The notes beneath the pieces are model-generated. The model worked only from the letters and a program-made list of their open reading frames with translations, made no database searches and was not told where the DNA came from. A stretch of DNA of 64,000 nucleotides, taken from NCBI GenBank assembly GCA_037157565.1, contig JAZHRO010000056.1, positions 32,177,501 to 32,241,500 of the forward strand, written 5' to 3'. Source of the DNA: Thalassia testudinum (taxonomy: Eukaryota > Streptophyta > Magnoliopsida > Alismatales > Hydrocharitaceae). The position numbers and the translations under genes were made by a program. This document shows positions 10,663 through 21,344 of the stretch, in pieces; within the stretch, counting starts at the first letter, position 1; every line of letters begins with the position of its first letter.

Positions 10663-12429
10663 TGACGAGTCGATTGTTCGCTTTTCAAGTCGTTTGTAGT
10701 TTTATGTGGTGGAAAAATTGACTAATCAATAATTAAAATAACCACTCGTAGAAGAGCAGGTCATATCCACAGGGAGGCAATGACGTATTTAAATTTGCAC
10801 CGGTTCAAAACGTATGTTCGTAGTTAATTTCGACAAGAATCAAGCCAAATTTGCCTTCAGATTAAGGTAGAATCAAGAAAACATGCTGAAATGGTAATTT
10901 TTAACAACTAGAGGATATTTTTTGCAATGCAGATTCAATAAAATATCAATAAAAGTTGGCAATGGTAGAAAATGTAATTATTAATGGGGCATGTACTATA
11001 GAAAAACAGGGGATTTCTTCCCCTTGGCCATGCACGAAGAGGAATGAACGGCTGGAGGTGTGAAGCTCGGAGGAAGTCCTTTGGACCGAGGGCTTCGCAG
11101 CAATGGCGGTGGCGAGTCGCGAGGTGGCCGGAGCTGACCGGACGGAGCTCCGGCGAAGGTGGCTTTCGATGGTGGCTACACCCGCTGAAGGAGGGTCGAC
11201 TGTGCGCGCACAAAGGTTGCTGCAGGTGGTGCACGCGGGCACTGCTGTTGTGGGCACACGGGAGTTGAGCGCGCTAAAGGTGATGCAGGCGCAAGCACTG
11301 GTGGCAGCGCTGCAGGTGGCGGTGGGGGGCGCTGCAGACGATAGGCGCAGGCGCACTGGAGCGGGCGCATGGGAGTTGAGCGCACTGAAGATTGCTAGCG
11401 GGCACACTACAAGGAGCGGGCACAGGCTTGGCGCTGCAGGTGAGCGTGCTGAAGTGCTGGCAAACGCGTGCCTACTGGATGCGGTGTATATGCACGCAGG
11501 AGAGGAATTGGCGGCCGGTGCTGTAGGGTGCGTGCGTGGAGGCGGATTTGTGCAGCAGAATGTGCGCGAGGCTGCAAGGTGGTTGGCGCTGGAGGTGATG
11601 CGGGAGAGGGCTGGCGGTTGGAGCTGGAGGTGATGTGGGCAAGGGCTGGCAGTTGGCGCTGGAGGTGAAGTGCAACAAGGGTGGTTGCTACTGCAGGCTG
11701 GAGAGGCGTTGGAAGCTTCAGACGTCCGGGAAACTTCCCGAACATCTTAACTGACTGAGGAGTGAAATTGCAGTAGCTGCGGCGGTGGTTGTTGGTGACG
11801 ACGGCGAGGGAGGTGCATGGCGAGGTGCTCACAGTAATACAGACGATCTTCAGATGGCGGTGTGGCCTATCACACCACACACCCATGGTGGTGGAGGCTC
11901 GTCGCCACGATTGAGGTCGATGGTGGTGAAATGGACGAGATGAACTCTTTGCGCAGTGTGGATTGTTGGGATGGAGGCCTCCTCCGCTCGGTAGCCTCTC
12001 TCCTTTTTTTGTAGCTGCCTGCATGAATTTGAATGGAGAGGCGAGAGCAGATCCACCTTCTCTACTAATCCATGAATGTAGGCTTTAGTGCGGTAGGTGA
12101 CGTTGCAACGGTAGCTGAGCCATTGCTGAAAAGAAGAAGAATAAAAGAGATTGTTAAAATATTATGGTTATTTATATATAAACCCTCAACTTTTATGTTA
12201 ACTTAAATTAATACATGCAATGCACCTAATTGGTTAACTAATTAAATGAATGCAATTCTAAGTTAATTCTAAATGCATTTAAAATATGAATGCAATGCAT
12301 GAATTATGTAATTAAATTAGAAATATGAATTAATCTATTTACATCCTAATTTATGCTAAATAAATTTTAGAATTAACCTAATGTCTAAGCACTTAAATAC
12401 TTAAATAGCCCACAAATATGGGCTAATCA
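10663..12429 (-). mobile_element. Element A right (5') LTR
   Basis: A 1,767-bp LTR starts TGACGAGTC and ends TAATCA. Its last 607 bp match window positions 1-607. The GC-rich middle (about 11040-11700) has long chance open frames, none with recognisable domains. Near the U3 tip, 'agccca' and 'tgggct' form an inverted repeat (about 12408-12425). An imperfect hairpin 'agacgtccggga' / 'tcccgaacatctt' lies at about 11726-11754. The next five bases, 'gtagg' at 12430-12434, should recur at the other end of A left of the window. Confidence 0.93.
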
Positions 12430-12948
12430 GTAGGGTATTAAGGTGGTGGATGGCCAAGGGAGCTGGAGTTTAGCTTAGCTAAGCTAAGCTAGCTTAGCTA
12501 GTAGTATAGTAAAGGAGGAGGCAATTGGAGCTAGGGTTTGGGAGGAGGAGCTGGACAAAAGAAGTTTGGAGCTGAACTGGAGTTGGTAGCTACTAAAAAG
12601 AGTGGCATGGAGCTACTTTAGCAGGATTAGCTTGCTAGTTCTTTGCTAGCTGCTAAGCCAAGCCAAAGGAAGCTAGCTTCTATTGAAAGGAGTTGAGGTA
12701 AGCTGGGTCTGATGCTCCCGGGGAGGACCTAACTAGTTAAGGTAGCTTAGCACAACTAAGTTGAGCTAAGCTCTGTCCCCAAGAGATGGACTTGAGCTTC
12801 CTCAGCTAAGATGAAGTCATCTTCAGCTGGTTGGAGTTGAGTAGGACTGGGTGTAGCTGGCCTTGAGCTGAGGTGTACTCCGGTCAACTCAGCTGAGCTA
12901 GTTAGAGCTCCCAATGAACGGATGGGAGCTGAGATGAGATAGACTCAG
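12430..12948 (-). mobile_element. Element C left (3') LTR, fragment 1
   Basis: This aligns with 61321 to about 61828 of the intact C LTR ('gtagggtattaaggtggtggatggcc...'). It is cut on its left by element A and on its right by element B1. The last five bases, 'ctcag' (12944-12948), are repeated at 49574-49578, where the same LTR resumes. Confidence 0.95.
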
Positions 12949-13176
12949 TGTTATCTCGTTTTGATTTGGGTTTAAAGCGTATCACATTGTAGTATAACCG
13001 ACAAAACGTTTAAACAAATATAAAGAATTTTATTACTCGAAAAACTAGAGTATCCGAGGTCGAACACGAGGAGCAATCTCAGTACTTTTTGAAACCAAAG
13101 AATACAACTGTTAAATGAAAATGATTGATTCAAAGAGAGAATTTTAAAAAAGATTTGTGAAAGAAAAATAGAATTG

Positions 13177-13202
13177 GACGTCTGATTTCAATATCAGACG
13201 TC
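13177..13202 (-). other. Hairpin 'gacgtctgat'/'atcagacgtc' near the U5 end of B1 LTR
   Basis: Ten-base arms with a 6-nt loop. The equivalent copy is at 24076-24101 in the right LTR. Counterparts occur in B2 (48275-48300) and B3 (29294-29319, and about 40230). Confidence 0.8.
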
Positions 13203-14690
13203 TTAAATGTAATCCCCTTTCTCTCTTCTTCTTCGTGGCTCTTCTTCTCCTTTGCACTTCTTTCTCTTTCTGCCTTTGCTTGAAGGCTTCTTCTTCCTGC
13301 CTTTGTTTCTTTTCTCTTATTTCTTCTCCTGCCTTGGTCTTCTTCCTTGTCTTTGTTTCTCTAAGAAAGCTTCTCCTTTCTCTGCTACCCAGCCTCTTCT
13401 TCTTTCTTCTCTTCCCTTGCTACAGCAGCTAAGTGTTCGCTTCTTCCACTGCTCCTTCTTTCCTGCGCAAATCACAGCCAATGCAAAACCTACCCCCGTC
13501 CCTCTACCCAAACATCTCTCTCTTTCTCTGCAATTCGCTCAAGGATGCTCTCCCAGAGCCACACGGGTAATCGGGACGGCTTCGCACCCGGGACCAAGTG
13601 CACCGGCAGGTGGTGATGCGCGAGGAGTGCTCAAGGTTAGGGTCGGGTCGGATCCCGCCAGATCCGCGAGGTCAAGTTGTGGATGAGGCGGGTGTGAGGG
13701 TAGGTGAGGGACCTCACCCCTGTGCTTACGGAGGTAGTGAGCTTAAAACACAAAAACAATTTATACCATACCTGTGTTCCACGATGTGGGACTATCTGGT
13801 CAGTGCTGATTTCACGCGCGCCCGTAGAGCTTTCATCGTGCAATTGCCCCAGCTACTGGCTTCGCAGCACGACTTGCTAGCCTCAGTGCTTCGCAACACT
13901 CGCGTGAACCTGCTGCACCTGCAGCCTGGGAGCCCTGGTGCTTGAAGCTGCTACGAGCTCCTCGTTGCTTCGACCGTCAATGGCGGCAGGAGCTGCAACC
14001 TGTCATACACAAGAACGGCCTATTGGCCCAATCAGATTAGCTAGAAACCTTCGCCGTGGCACTGCGAAGATGATGCGCGGTGCTGTAGGCCGCAGGTCGG
14101 CCTAGGCGTGCGTGCCTAGGTCAACCTGTGGCCGGAGGTGTGGGGTTGTTCGGGGGGCAACTGTGGAGGTCTGGAGTGGAAGTGGAGGGGTGGAATGAGT
14201 TGCTGGTGGTGAGGCGGAGCTCACGAGAGGGTTGGCGAGTCGTGTGGAGGGGTAGAGTGGTGTGGGCGGCTCACCGGAGGGCGGTCGGAGGCGAGGACGA
14301 TGGAGGTGGTTAGGCACTGTCGAGGGGTAATTGGATAAAATAGCAGGGGGAAAAGAGAGAGAGGAGAGGATGAAGAGGGTATCTGGAGTGATCTGGAAGG
14401 AAGGGAGGCAGCGGAGTGGACGGCGCGTAACTGTCGTCGTCGGGGAAGAAGGACCCTGAGGGAGGAAGCGGCAACGAGGATGAGGTCAGGGGCACGCGCG
14501 CTTGGTACGGCGCGACGCGGGAGGAAGCTGTGAAATTGACTTTGCTGCTGGTATGGAAGCAGAGCGACGAGAAGGAGGGGAGGAGGTCGCCGGAGCTTGC
14601 GAGTCTTTTGGCCGGAGATGGGAGAGAGGAAATTTGAGGGGATCTCCGTCAAAATCAAGCTTGCCTTCAGCGGCCGGAGGTGTAGTCTCT

Positions 14691-14697
14691 TTTATAA
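14691..14697 (-). promoter_or_regulatory. TATA box of B1 left LTR
   Basis: The minus strand reads TATAAAA. It lies 85 bp downstream of the 28-nt inverted repeat at 14782-14809, the same spacing as in both B2 LTRs. Confidence 0.7.
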
Positions 14698-14781
14698 GCA
14701 CTGGGCCAGTTGTTCAGGGAGTGGAGGGCACGCAATCGTCTGAGGTCGGTCGCCGGAGATGGAAAGAGGTTAAGATACCTA

Positions 14782-14809
14782 AATATCTCGTGCGTTCGCA
14801 CGAGAGATT
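14782..14809 (-). promoter_or_regulatory. Inverted repeat upstream of the B1 LTR TATA box
   Basis: Thirteen-base arms around a TT centre with one mismatch and core GTGCGTTCGCAC. The copy at 48721-48748 in B1's right LTR is a perfect 13-bp inverted repeat. Confidence 0.75.
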
Positions 14810-16058
14810 GGGTTCACACCAGAGATTGTGATTGGCCGTAGATGGAAGGGAATTCCTCAGAGAATCTCCCTTCCATTTCTAGGAGGAGATCTCTGAGGAA
14901 TCAGAGAGTAATCCCTCTCTAAACCTCGCCGGAGCTCGGTTCTGCCCTAACAATGGCAGCTGGACCTGATTGCAAAGGTGGCGAGGAACTTAGGGGGCTC
15001 TCTGCAAAGATATTCAAAAGATAGGGACCAAATTATGATTTGGGTGTACTAAATTGCAAAGTAGGCCAGGATGACCTCCCCTTAGGTCAAAATTTTGGTA
15101 AAAACCTAATTTGGACCTAAGGAATCCAATGGTGAGGTTGGATTTTAGGTTTGACCTCATTTGACTGGACATTTTGCGTAAAAACCCAAATTAGATGAAT
15201 TGAAGAGCTAGGACCCTAATCTAGGTCAAACTGGGTTCCAAGGGCCAAATTAAGTGTTATAAACCCTAGAGGATCCTCTTCCATGGTTTTTACAGGGTTT
15301 ACTTGATTTTTATTCTAACCGAAACCTTGTTAATTTAAGCGGGTCTATTTTAGGGTTACCAAGTGTCATTTAATTCCTAGATTGCACATAAACCCAGTTC
15401 TGATTGACTCAACCCACTTTTTGTATCATTTAGACCACTTGACCTATGTTTTGCCTCTGAGAAATCCTGTTTATGTACTGCAATGGTAAAATTGCAGTTT
15501 TAACCTTTATTTCATGTTTTCTTCTCAGAGCACTTGTTCCTTCAGTTAAGCCTTCTTCTAGGTTATGTAGGAGCTTTTATCTTCTTTATTAGGTCAAAAT
15601 GAGCTTGTTATGGCTTATGATGAGGTTCTCATCATACCCCCATGCCTAGCTTTTGCTAGTCCCTTAGCAAAATTTCAAAGTTTTAACTTCCGTTCTAGAC
15701 CCTGATTGTCTGTCACCAATCATGATAAGTGCTTCTCCTTTTCTTTTGTGATTAGGTAGGAATGCCGACAATAGGCCTAGAGGTACTCAAGTACCAACCA
15801 AAATCCAGACCTGTTCCGCTTTAGCCTCAGTCCTTCGCAAAGGTTTCTAAGGCCCACAGAAACTAACCTAGGGTTTGTTGGACTCCGCGGTTAAAGCACC
15901 CGTGCTTGAGACATTTTTAGCCTAAGTTCAGTCTACAGTGCATTTTTGTAAGAAAGAGATAGAAGATTTATTTGTTTGGAGAGCTTTTCTCTCTCTTTCC
16001 TTTTTATTTCTAGCTTCGGATTAGCTTCTCAACACGGTCTGTATCGGATTCCTCGTCC

Positions 16059-16177
16059 CCATCATCAATCCTCAAGGGTCCCTAGCTTTCGAGATTTCGA
16101 GATAATCCCACCCATGGCGTTCCGTGGCCGAATTCAGACCCTGGCGATCGACATTTCGTGATAATTCCACCCATGGT
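16059..16177 (-). repeat. ~50-nt repeats with 'cacccatgg' in B1 3' region
   Basis: Two or three diverged units contain 'ttcgagataatcccacccatgg' style words. They correspond to the units in A, B2 and B3. Confidence 0.7.
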
Positions 16178-16192
16178 ATCTGAACCTGCAGA

Positions 16193-16242
16193 GTGCTTAC
16201 ATGCCCCCAGTAGGATATTTAAATATCCTAGGAGACAAGCAC
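16193..16242 (-). other. Conserved 50-nt hairpin in B1 3' region
   Basis: Outer arms GTGCTT / AAGCAC enclose a perfect 20-nt palindrome (16211-16230, half site TAGGATATTT). The total length is 50 nt, the same as the copies in B2 (45370-45419) and B3 (32170-32219). Confidence 0.75.
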
Positions 16243-16520
16243 CGAGGAGATGATATGTTGTTACGCATCTTCAAGGGGAATTTCCCGCCTCTCCGCAATG
16301 GGAACTCGTCCAAATCAATTTGTGTTGATTGGCCGCTCCTAATCTAGGTGACTTTTTCAGAACATTAAATGCTTTTCACGTGATTTGGATGTTTATGCGC
16401 ACTGAACCAGACTGTGTGTGAATTTGGGGTGCTTAGGTTACCAAATCCCGCAAACCGAAGGTCAGTTAACGAGGCTGAATACTTCCTAAGCCTTAGACCT
16501 AATACTCAAGCTTCGCATTT

Positions 16521-16538
16521 TCCTCAACCTCTTGAGGA
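16521..16538. repeat. 18-nt inverted repeat 'tcctcaacctcttgagga'
   Basis: Seven-base arms around a short loop. It is identical in sequence at 1483-1500 (A), 32498-32515 (B3) and, inverted, 45076-45093 (B2), although the surroundings have diverged. Confidence 0.8.
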
Positions 16539-17183
16539 TTATCCAGATTTTAACGGATACGTGAATTTTTAAGATAAAGATACTAGCCCAAGAGGCCTAA
16601 GACCAGCATTCCTGCTAATCTCTTGTTATATCTCCGTAGCACTTTTCTTTTCTTTTTCTTGATTCAGTCTAGAACTTCAGTTAACCCCTTAATCTTTTAC
16701 TAATGACTATTTCTTTTCATTTTCCTTTTGTGCTCCTTTTTGTCATTTTACTCTTTCCCTTCTATCATTTGTATGACCCTGAATTGTTCCTCCCCTCTAT
16801 CAAGTCTCTATTTTTTTTTTTCTTTTTTTTCATTGAAACCCTTTCTTGATATGAATTTCCTGACATTTTACACTTTCATGCCCCCCCATGCCTAAGACTT
16901 GCAATGTCCCCATTGTAAATTAGGTGGGTTCAAATTCAGCTTAGTTCGTTCATTAGGATAGGTGTGTGGCGAGTGAATGGGTCGAAATGAATTGTTGCGA
17001 ACGATTTCTAATCTCGGGTAGGGATACCTGAGGTGAAGTCGGCTGTTCTAATGGGTGAACCTTAAAGTGCAATATGAATTCTGCATAGAGATGTCAGAAA
17101 AGGTTTCGGGTTTTTTTTCAAAGAATGATGAGTTGCCTACCGTTAAGCGTTGAGTTTTACGCCATCGGCTGGGCGCAATGAGC

Positions 17184-20100
17184 TCAAGAGGAATGGAGGG
17201 TAAAGGATGACTCAGCCAAATCTATATCGGTCATGTCAATGAACGGCTTGAGTCTCTGACCGTTCACGACAAAAGGTTCAGAATCATGGCTGAGTGGGCT
17301 AATTTCAATGGCTCCATTTCTGAAGATTTGTCGGACTAGGTAGGGTCCGACCCACTTGGATCTTAGCTTTCCTGGGAATAATTTGAGTCGAGCATCGAAG
17401 AGTAAAACCTTTTGACCAGGATGAAAGACCTTTCTAGAAATGTGTTTGTCGTGAAAAGCTTTAACCCATTCTTTGTAAATTCGCGAGTTCTCATACGCGT
17501 CGTGGCGTAATTCATCGATCTCGCTCATTTGAAGTCTTCTGTGAGTTCCAGCCTTGGAAAGGTCAAGATTACAGGTCCGTACTGCCCAATAGGCTTTATG
17601 CTCCAACTCGACGGGGAGGTGACATGCCTTCCCGTACACTAGTCTGAAGGGAGATATTCTTAATTGGGTCTTGTGGGCGGTCCTATAGGCCCACAATGCT
17701 TCTGGAAGCCAAGAAGACCAATCTTTTCTATCAGGTCGAACAGTAACCTGAAGGATCCTCTTGATCTCTCGATTAGATAGCTCAGCTAGACCATTAGTTT
17801 GGGGGTGGTAGGGAGTAGAGATTCGGTGTGACACCTCGTACTTGGTCATCAGTGACCTGAACTGAGCGTTTGTAAAATGGGTCCCTCTGTCGGAAATTAT
17901 AGCACGCGGAATCCCAAACCTAGAGAAAATGTTTTGATGGAGGAATTTTATAACGACTTTATGATTGTTGGTTCGGGTCGGAATGGCTTCTATCCACTTG
18001 GAAACATAGTCAACTGCGAGTAAGATGTATTCGAAGCCATCCGAGATCGGGAAGGGTCCCATGAAATCAATCCCCCAAATATTAAAAATTTCGCATACCA
18101 GGATCGGCTGTAGAGGCATCATGTCCCGATGGCTCATGTTGCCCAGAGTCTGGCAACGGGAACATGCCTTACAGTGATCGTATGCATCCTTGAAAATTGT
18201 GGGCCAGTAAAAGCCACACTGGAGGACTTTTGATGCGGTTTTATGTCCTGAAAAATGTCCACCGCACGCCTGGTCATGGTAGAATGAGAGTATGTCTTTG
18301 ATTTCCACTTCCGCGACGCATCGTCGGATTATCTGATCAGCACCAATGCGGAATAGATACGGGTCTTCCCATAGGTAATACTTGGCATCAGAGTGCAATT
18401 TGTCCTTTTTGGCCTTCGGCCAATCGGGCGGAATCTGATGTGATGCTAAGTAATTAACTGTATCAACGAACCATGGAAGACTTGTACTGATAGTCAGGAG
18501 GTGCTCATCAGGAAAGTGTTCTGTAATAGGTTCGGAAGGATCAATAATTTCAGAAGGAAGGCGGGACAAGTGATCGGCTACCACATTTTGCTTTCTCGCC
18601 TTGTCGCGATTCTCGAGGTCAAATTCTTCCAACAGCAAGATCCATCGGATTAATCGAGGTTTCGCATCCTTCTTAGCAAGGAGATGCCTCACAACTGTGT
18701 GATCCAAGTATATGATAACACGAGAACCCAGAAGGTATGATCTGAATTTTTCCAGGGCAAATACTACGGCCAGCAGCTCTTTCTCAGTAATCGTATAGTT
18801 ACGCTGAGCCTCATCCAGTGTTTTGCTGGCGTAGTAAATGACCACAGGTTTCCCGTCAATTTTCTGCCCCAAAACCGCTCCTACAGCGAAGTCAGATGCA
18901 TCGCACATGATCTCAAAGGGTTGAGACCAATCAGGGGACTGTAGGATCAGGGCTTGGGTGACTCGGTCACGTAGGATCTCAAATGCTTGAGTGCATTCCT
19001 TGGAAATTTTGAAAGGCACATCCTTGGAAAGAAGATTGGTCAAGGGGCGCGCAATTTTGGAGAAATCAGGGATGAATAGACGGTAGAAACCGACGTGCCC
19101 CAAAAAAGATCGGATGTCCTTAATCGAGCTAGGCATAGGGAGCTTGGAAATCAGGTTAACCTTAGCTCTATCCACTTGGATGCCTTTCTTCGAGATTAGA
19201 TGTCCAAGGACAATTCCCTCAGGCACCATGAAATGGCTCTTTTCCCAGGAAAGAACCAAATTCACCTCGATGCACCACCTGAGTATTTGGACCAAGTGTT
19301 GGAGGCAATCGTCAAATGATTGTCCAAAAATTGAAAAGTCATCCATGAAGACTTCCAGATAATCACCTACCATATCTGAGAATATGGCAAGCATGCACTG
19401 CTGAAAAGTTGCAGGTGCATTGCAGAGACCGAACGGCATCCTTCGAAACGCGTACGTCCCAAAGGGGCAGGTGAATGTGGTCTTTTCTTGGTCCTCTGGA
19501 TGGATTGCCACCTGGTTGTAACCGGAATACCCGTCAAGAAAGCAGAAGAACCTATTTCCCGTTAGTTTCTTGAGGATCTGATCAATAAACGGTAGTGGGA
19601 AATGATCCTTCTTCGTGGAGGAATTGAGTCTTCTATAATCAATGCAGACTCCCCACGAGTTAGCTATTCGGGTAGGAATGACTTCTTCGGTTTCAGTCGT
19701 AATGATGGTAAGTCCTGCATTCTTAGACACCACTTGTATTGGACTCACCCAACGACTGTCGGAGATCGGGTAGATGATCCCTTCATCTAACCACTTTATG
19801 ATCTCCTTTTTCACGACCTCCTGCAAGTTAGGGTTTAGGAGTCTTTGCATTTCTCTTGAAGGTCGTGCGCCTTCTTCTGTGTAGATTTGATGTGTGCAGT
19901 ATGAAGGGCTTATACCAGTCAAATCATTGAGAGTCCATCCAATGGCTCTACGATGTTGATGGAGAACAGAAATCAAACGGAGTTCCTGGTCAGGTGTGAG
20001 TCGAGAATTGATAATCACAGGAAACGTCTGATTTGAATCCAAAAAGACATACTTCAGATGTTCGGGAAGGGGTTTGAGTTCCATAACAGGGTTGTCAGCA

Positions 20101-21344
20101 GCAGCAGGTGGTTCGGGGTTTGTATCAGGAGCAATGGTAGGAGTCATAGGTGTGTCTAGATCATGGTCGCACTCCTTTGTTAGCGGTTTTTGATTCTCTA
20201 GTGGTTGATCTGGAAAAATCAGGTTGTCCGCTATATGCAATTCATCAACCACAGCTTTGATATCACATATTTCCTCTATAACCCCACAATTGATCCCTTG
20301 TTGGGCCTTGAAAATGTCAATCTTCAGATTTTTATTCCCAAATTTCAATTCTATCTGGCCCTCTTCGCAGTTTATATTGGCGCTAGCAGTGGCCAAAAAG
20401 GGTCTCCCTAATATGATCGGTGTGTTCCTTGGGTTCTTAGGTGCATCCATGTCCAGTACTATGAAGTCTACTGGGAAATAAAAATCTCGCATCCTAACAA
20501 TGACATCCTCGAGTATTCCTTTGGGTGACTTGATGGATCAATCGGCTAACTGCAATGTCACCTCAGTGGGTTTAAGTTCAGATTCTTCAAGGTGGTCAAG
20601 GAGGGATGTAGGTATTAAATTTATGGAGGCACCTAGGTCTAGTAGGGCTCTATCAAATTGGGTTTCACCAATTTTACAAGAAATCAAGGGAGTTCTTGGG
20701 TCTTTAGCCTTGGGTGCGAGTTTTCTCAAGATGACAAAGCTGGCTTGCTCTGACAGTACGATTGGATTCCCATCCTTGGTTCGCGGCTTACGTTTAGGTG
20801 TACATATGTCTTTCAAGAATCTTGCGTAAGCCGGTATGTGGCGAATTGCATCCATCAACGGGATGTTTATTTGGACCTGTTCAAAGGGCTTGACCAGATC
20901 CTCCTCGGGAGCCACGGGTTTGGTTATTCCTTTTCCTTTGGTCAAGGCCTCAGGAAATGGGATCCTAGTTGGTTCCTCTAGTATAGGTCCAGGTTCTTGA
21001 TCTGGGACAGTGGTATCTTGGATAACTATCCTATGGTCTTGGCTATTATCAGGCTTGGAGTAGTTCGGATAATGTGGGTCTTGGGTTATTTTACCACTAC
21101 GTGTTGTTACAGAGTTTAATCCAGCCTGATTTTGGTTTGGGTTAGGTAGGAGGGGTGGCTGCTGCTGAAATCCCGCATAAGATGTTGAAGCCTCCATCCC
21201 GTCTGGTGATGGAGCAGCAGGGGCCTGATAAATCAAATGTGCGTGGCCTAGATTTGGATTCATAACGTGCCTCTGGGTCGGCACGTTACTTGGGTTGGGC
21301 AAAGGTTGCGAAGGAAGGGTGCCAGGTTGGCGAGAATTTGCCAT
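17184..21344 (-). pseudogene. Element B1 pol: protease, RT, RNase H, integrase
   Basis: One frame runs from the gag end into pol, broken by TGA at 20540-20538, where A and B3 have Arg (LADRS); this is a CGA-to-TGA change. Upstream is the protease active site 'ALLDLGASINLIP'. The open part from 20492 is 1,102 codons: end of protease ('[17 protein letters not shown]'), RT with 'FMDDFSIFG' at about residue 382, RNase H with its Asp in 'MCDASDF' (about 531), Glu in 'TEKELLAV' and Asp in 'YLDHTVV', and integrase with H-H-C-C (about 738 onward) and D-D-E at about 807, 866 and 903. The second integrase motif is 'SDRGTHF', not SDGGTHF. The frame ends 'TLHSS' with its stop at 17184. It is the best preserved pol in the window and would encode cDNA synthesis and integration. 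Confidence 0.97.

Larger units (their letters stand above)
12949..15634 (-). mobile_element. Element B1 left (3') LTR
   Basis: A 2,686-bp LTR starts TGTTATC and ends TTCTCATCA. It matches the split right LTR at 23847-25510 plus 48544-49573. In element orientation it holds, in order: a U3-tip inverted repeat (15618-15634), overlapping inverted repeats near 14842-14900, a near-perfect 28-nt inverted repeat (14782-14809), a TATA box (14697-14691), a pyrimidine-rich tract (purine-rich on the minus strand the other way, 13215-13430) and a second hairpin near the U5 end (13177-13202). Open frames across it have no domains. Confidence 0.96.
15635..17183 (-). other. Element B1 3' non-coding region with polypurine tract
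   Basis: The polypurine tract (complement 'tacccccatgc', 15635-15645) abuts the LTR. A second 'atgcccccccatgcc' type tract lies near 16878-16895. Reading from pol, the region holds a decayed hairpin (about 17131-17145), the 18-nt inverted repeat (16521-16538), a 50-nt hairpin (16193-16242) and ~50-nt repeats (about 16059-16177). No env-like frame is present. Confidence 0.85.

Noticed and set aside
11044..11633. Overlapping long open frames on both strands in the GC-rich part of the A LTR
   Set aside because: High GC removes stop codons by chance. The segment lies inside an LTR and shows no domain.
15635..17183. An env-like gene downstream of pol, as in some Athila elements
   Set aside because: No open frame with membrane segments is present here or in the 3' regions of A, B3 and C.
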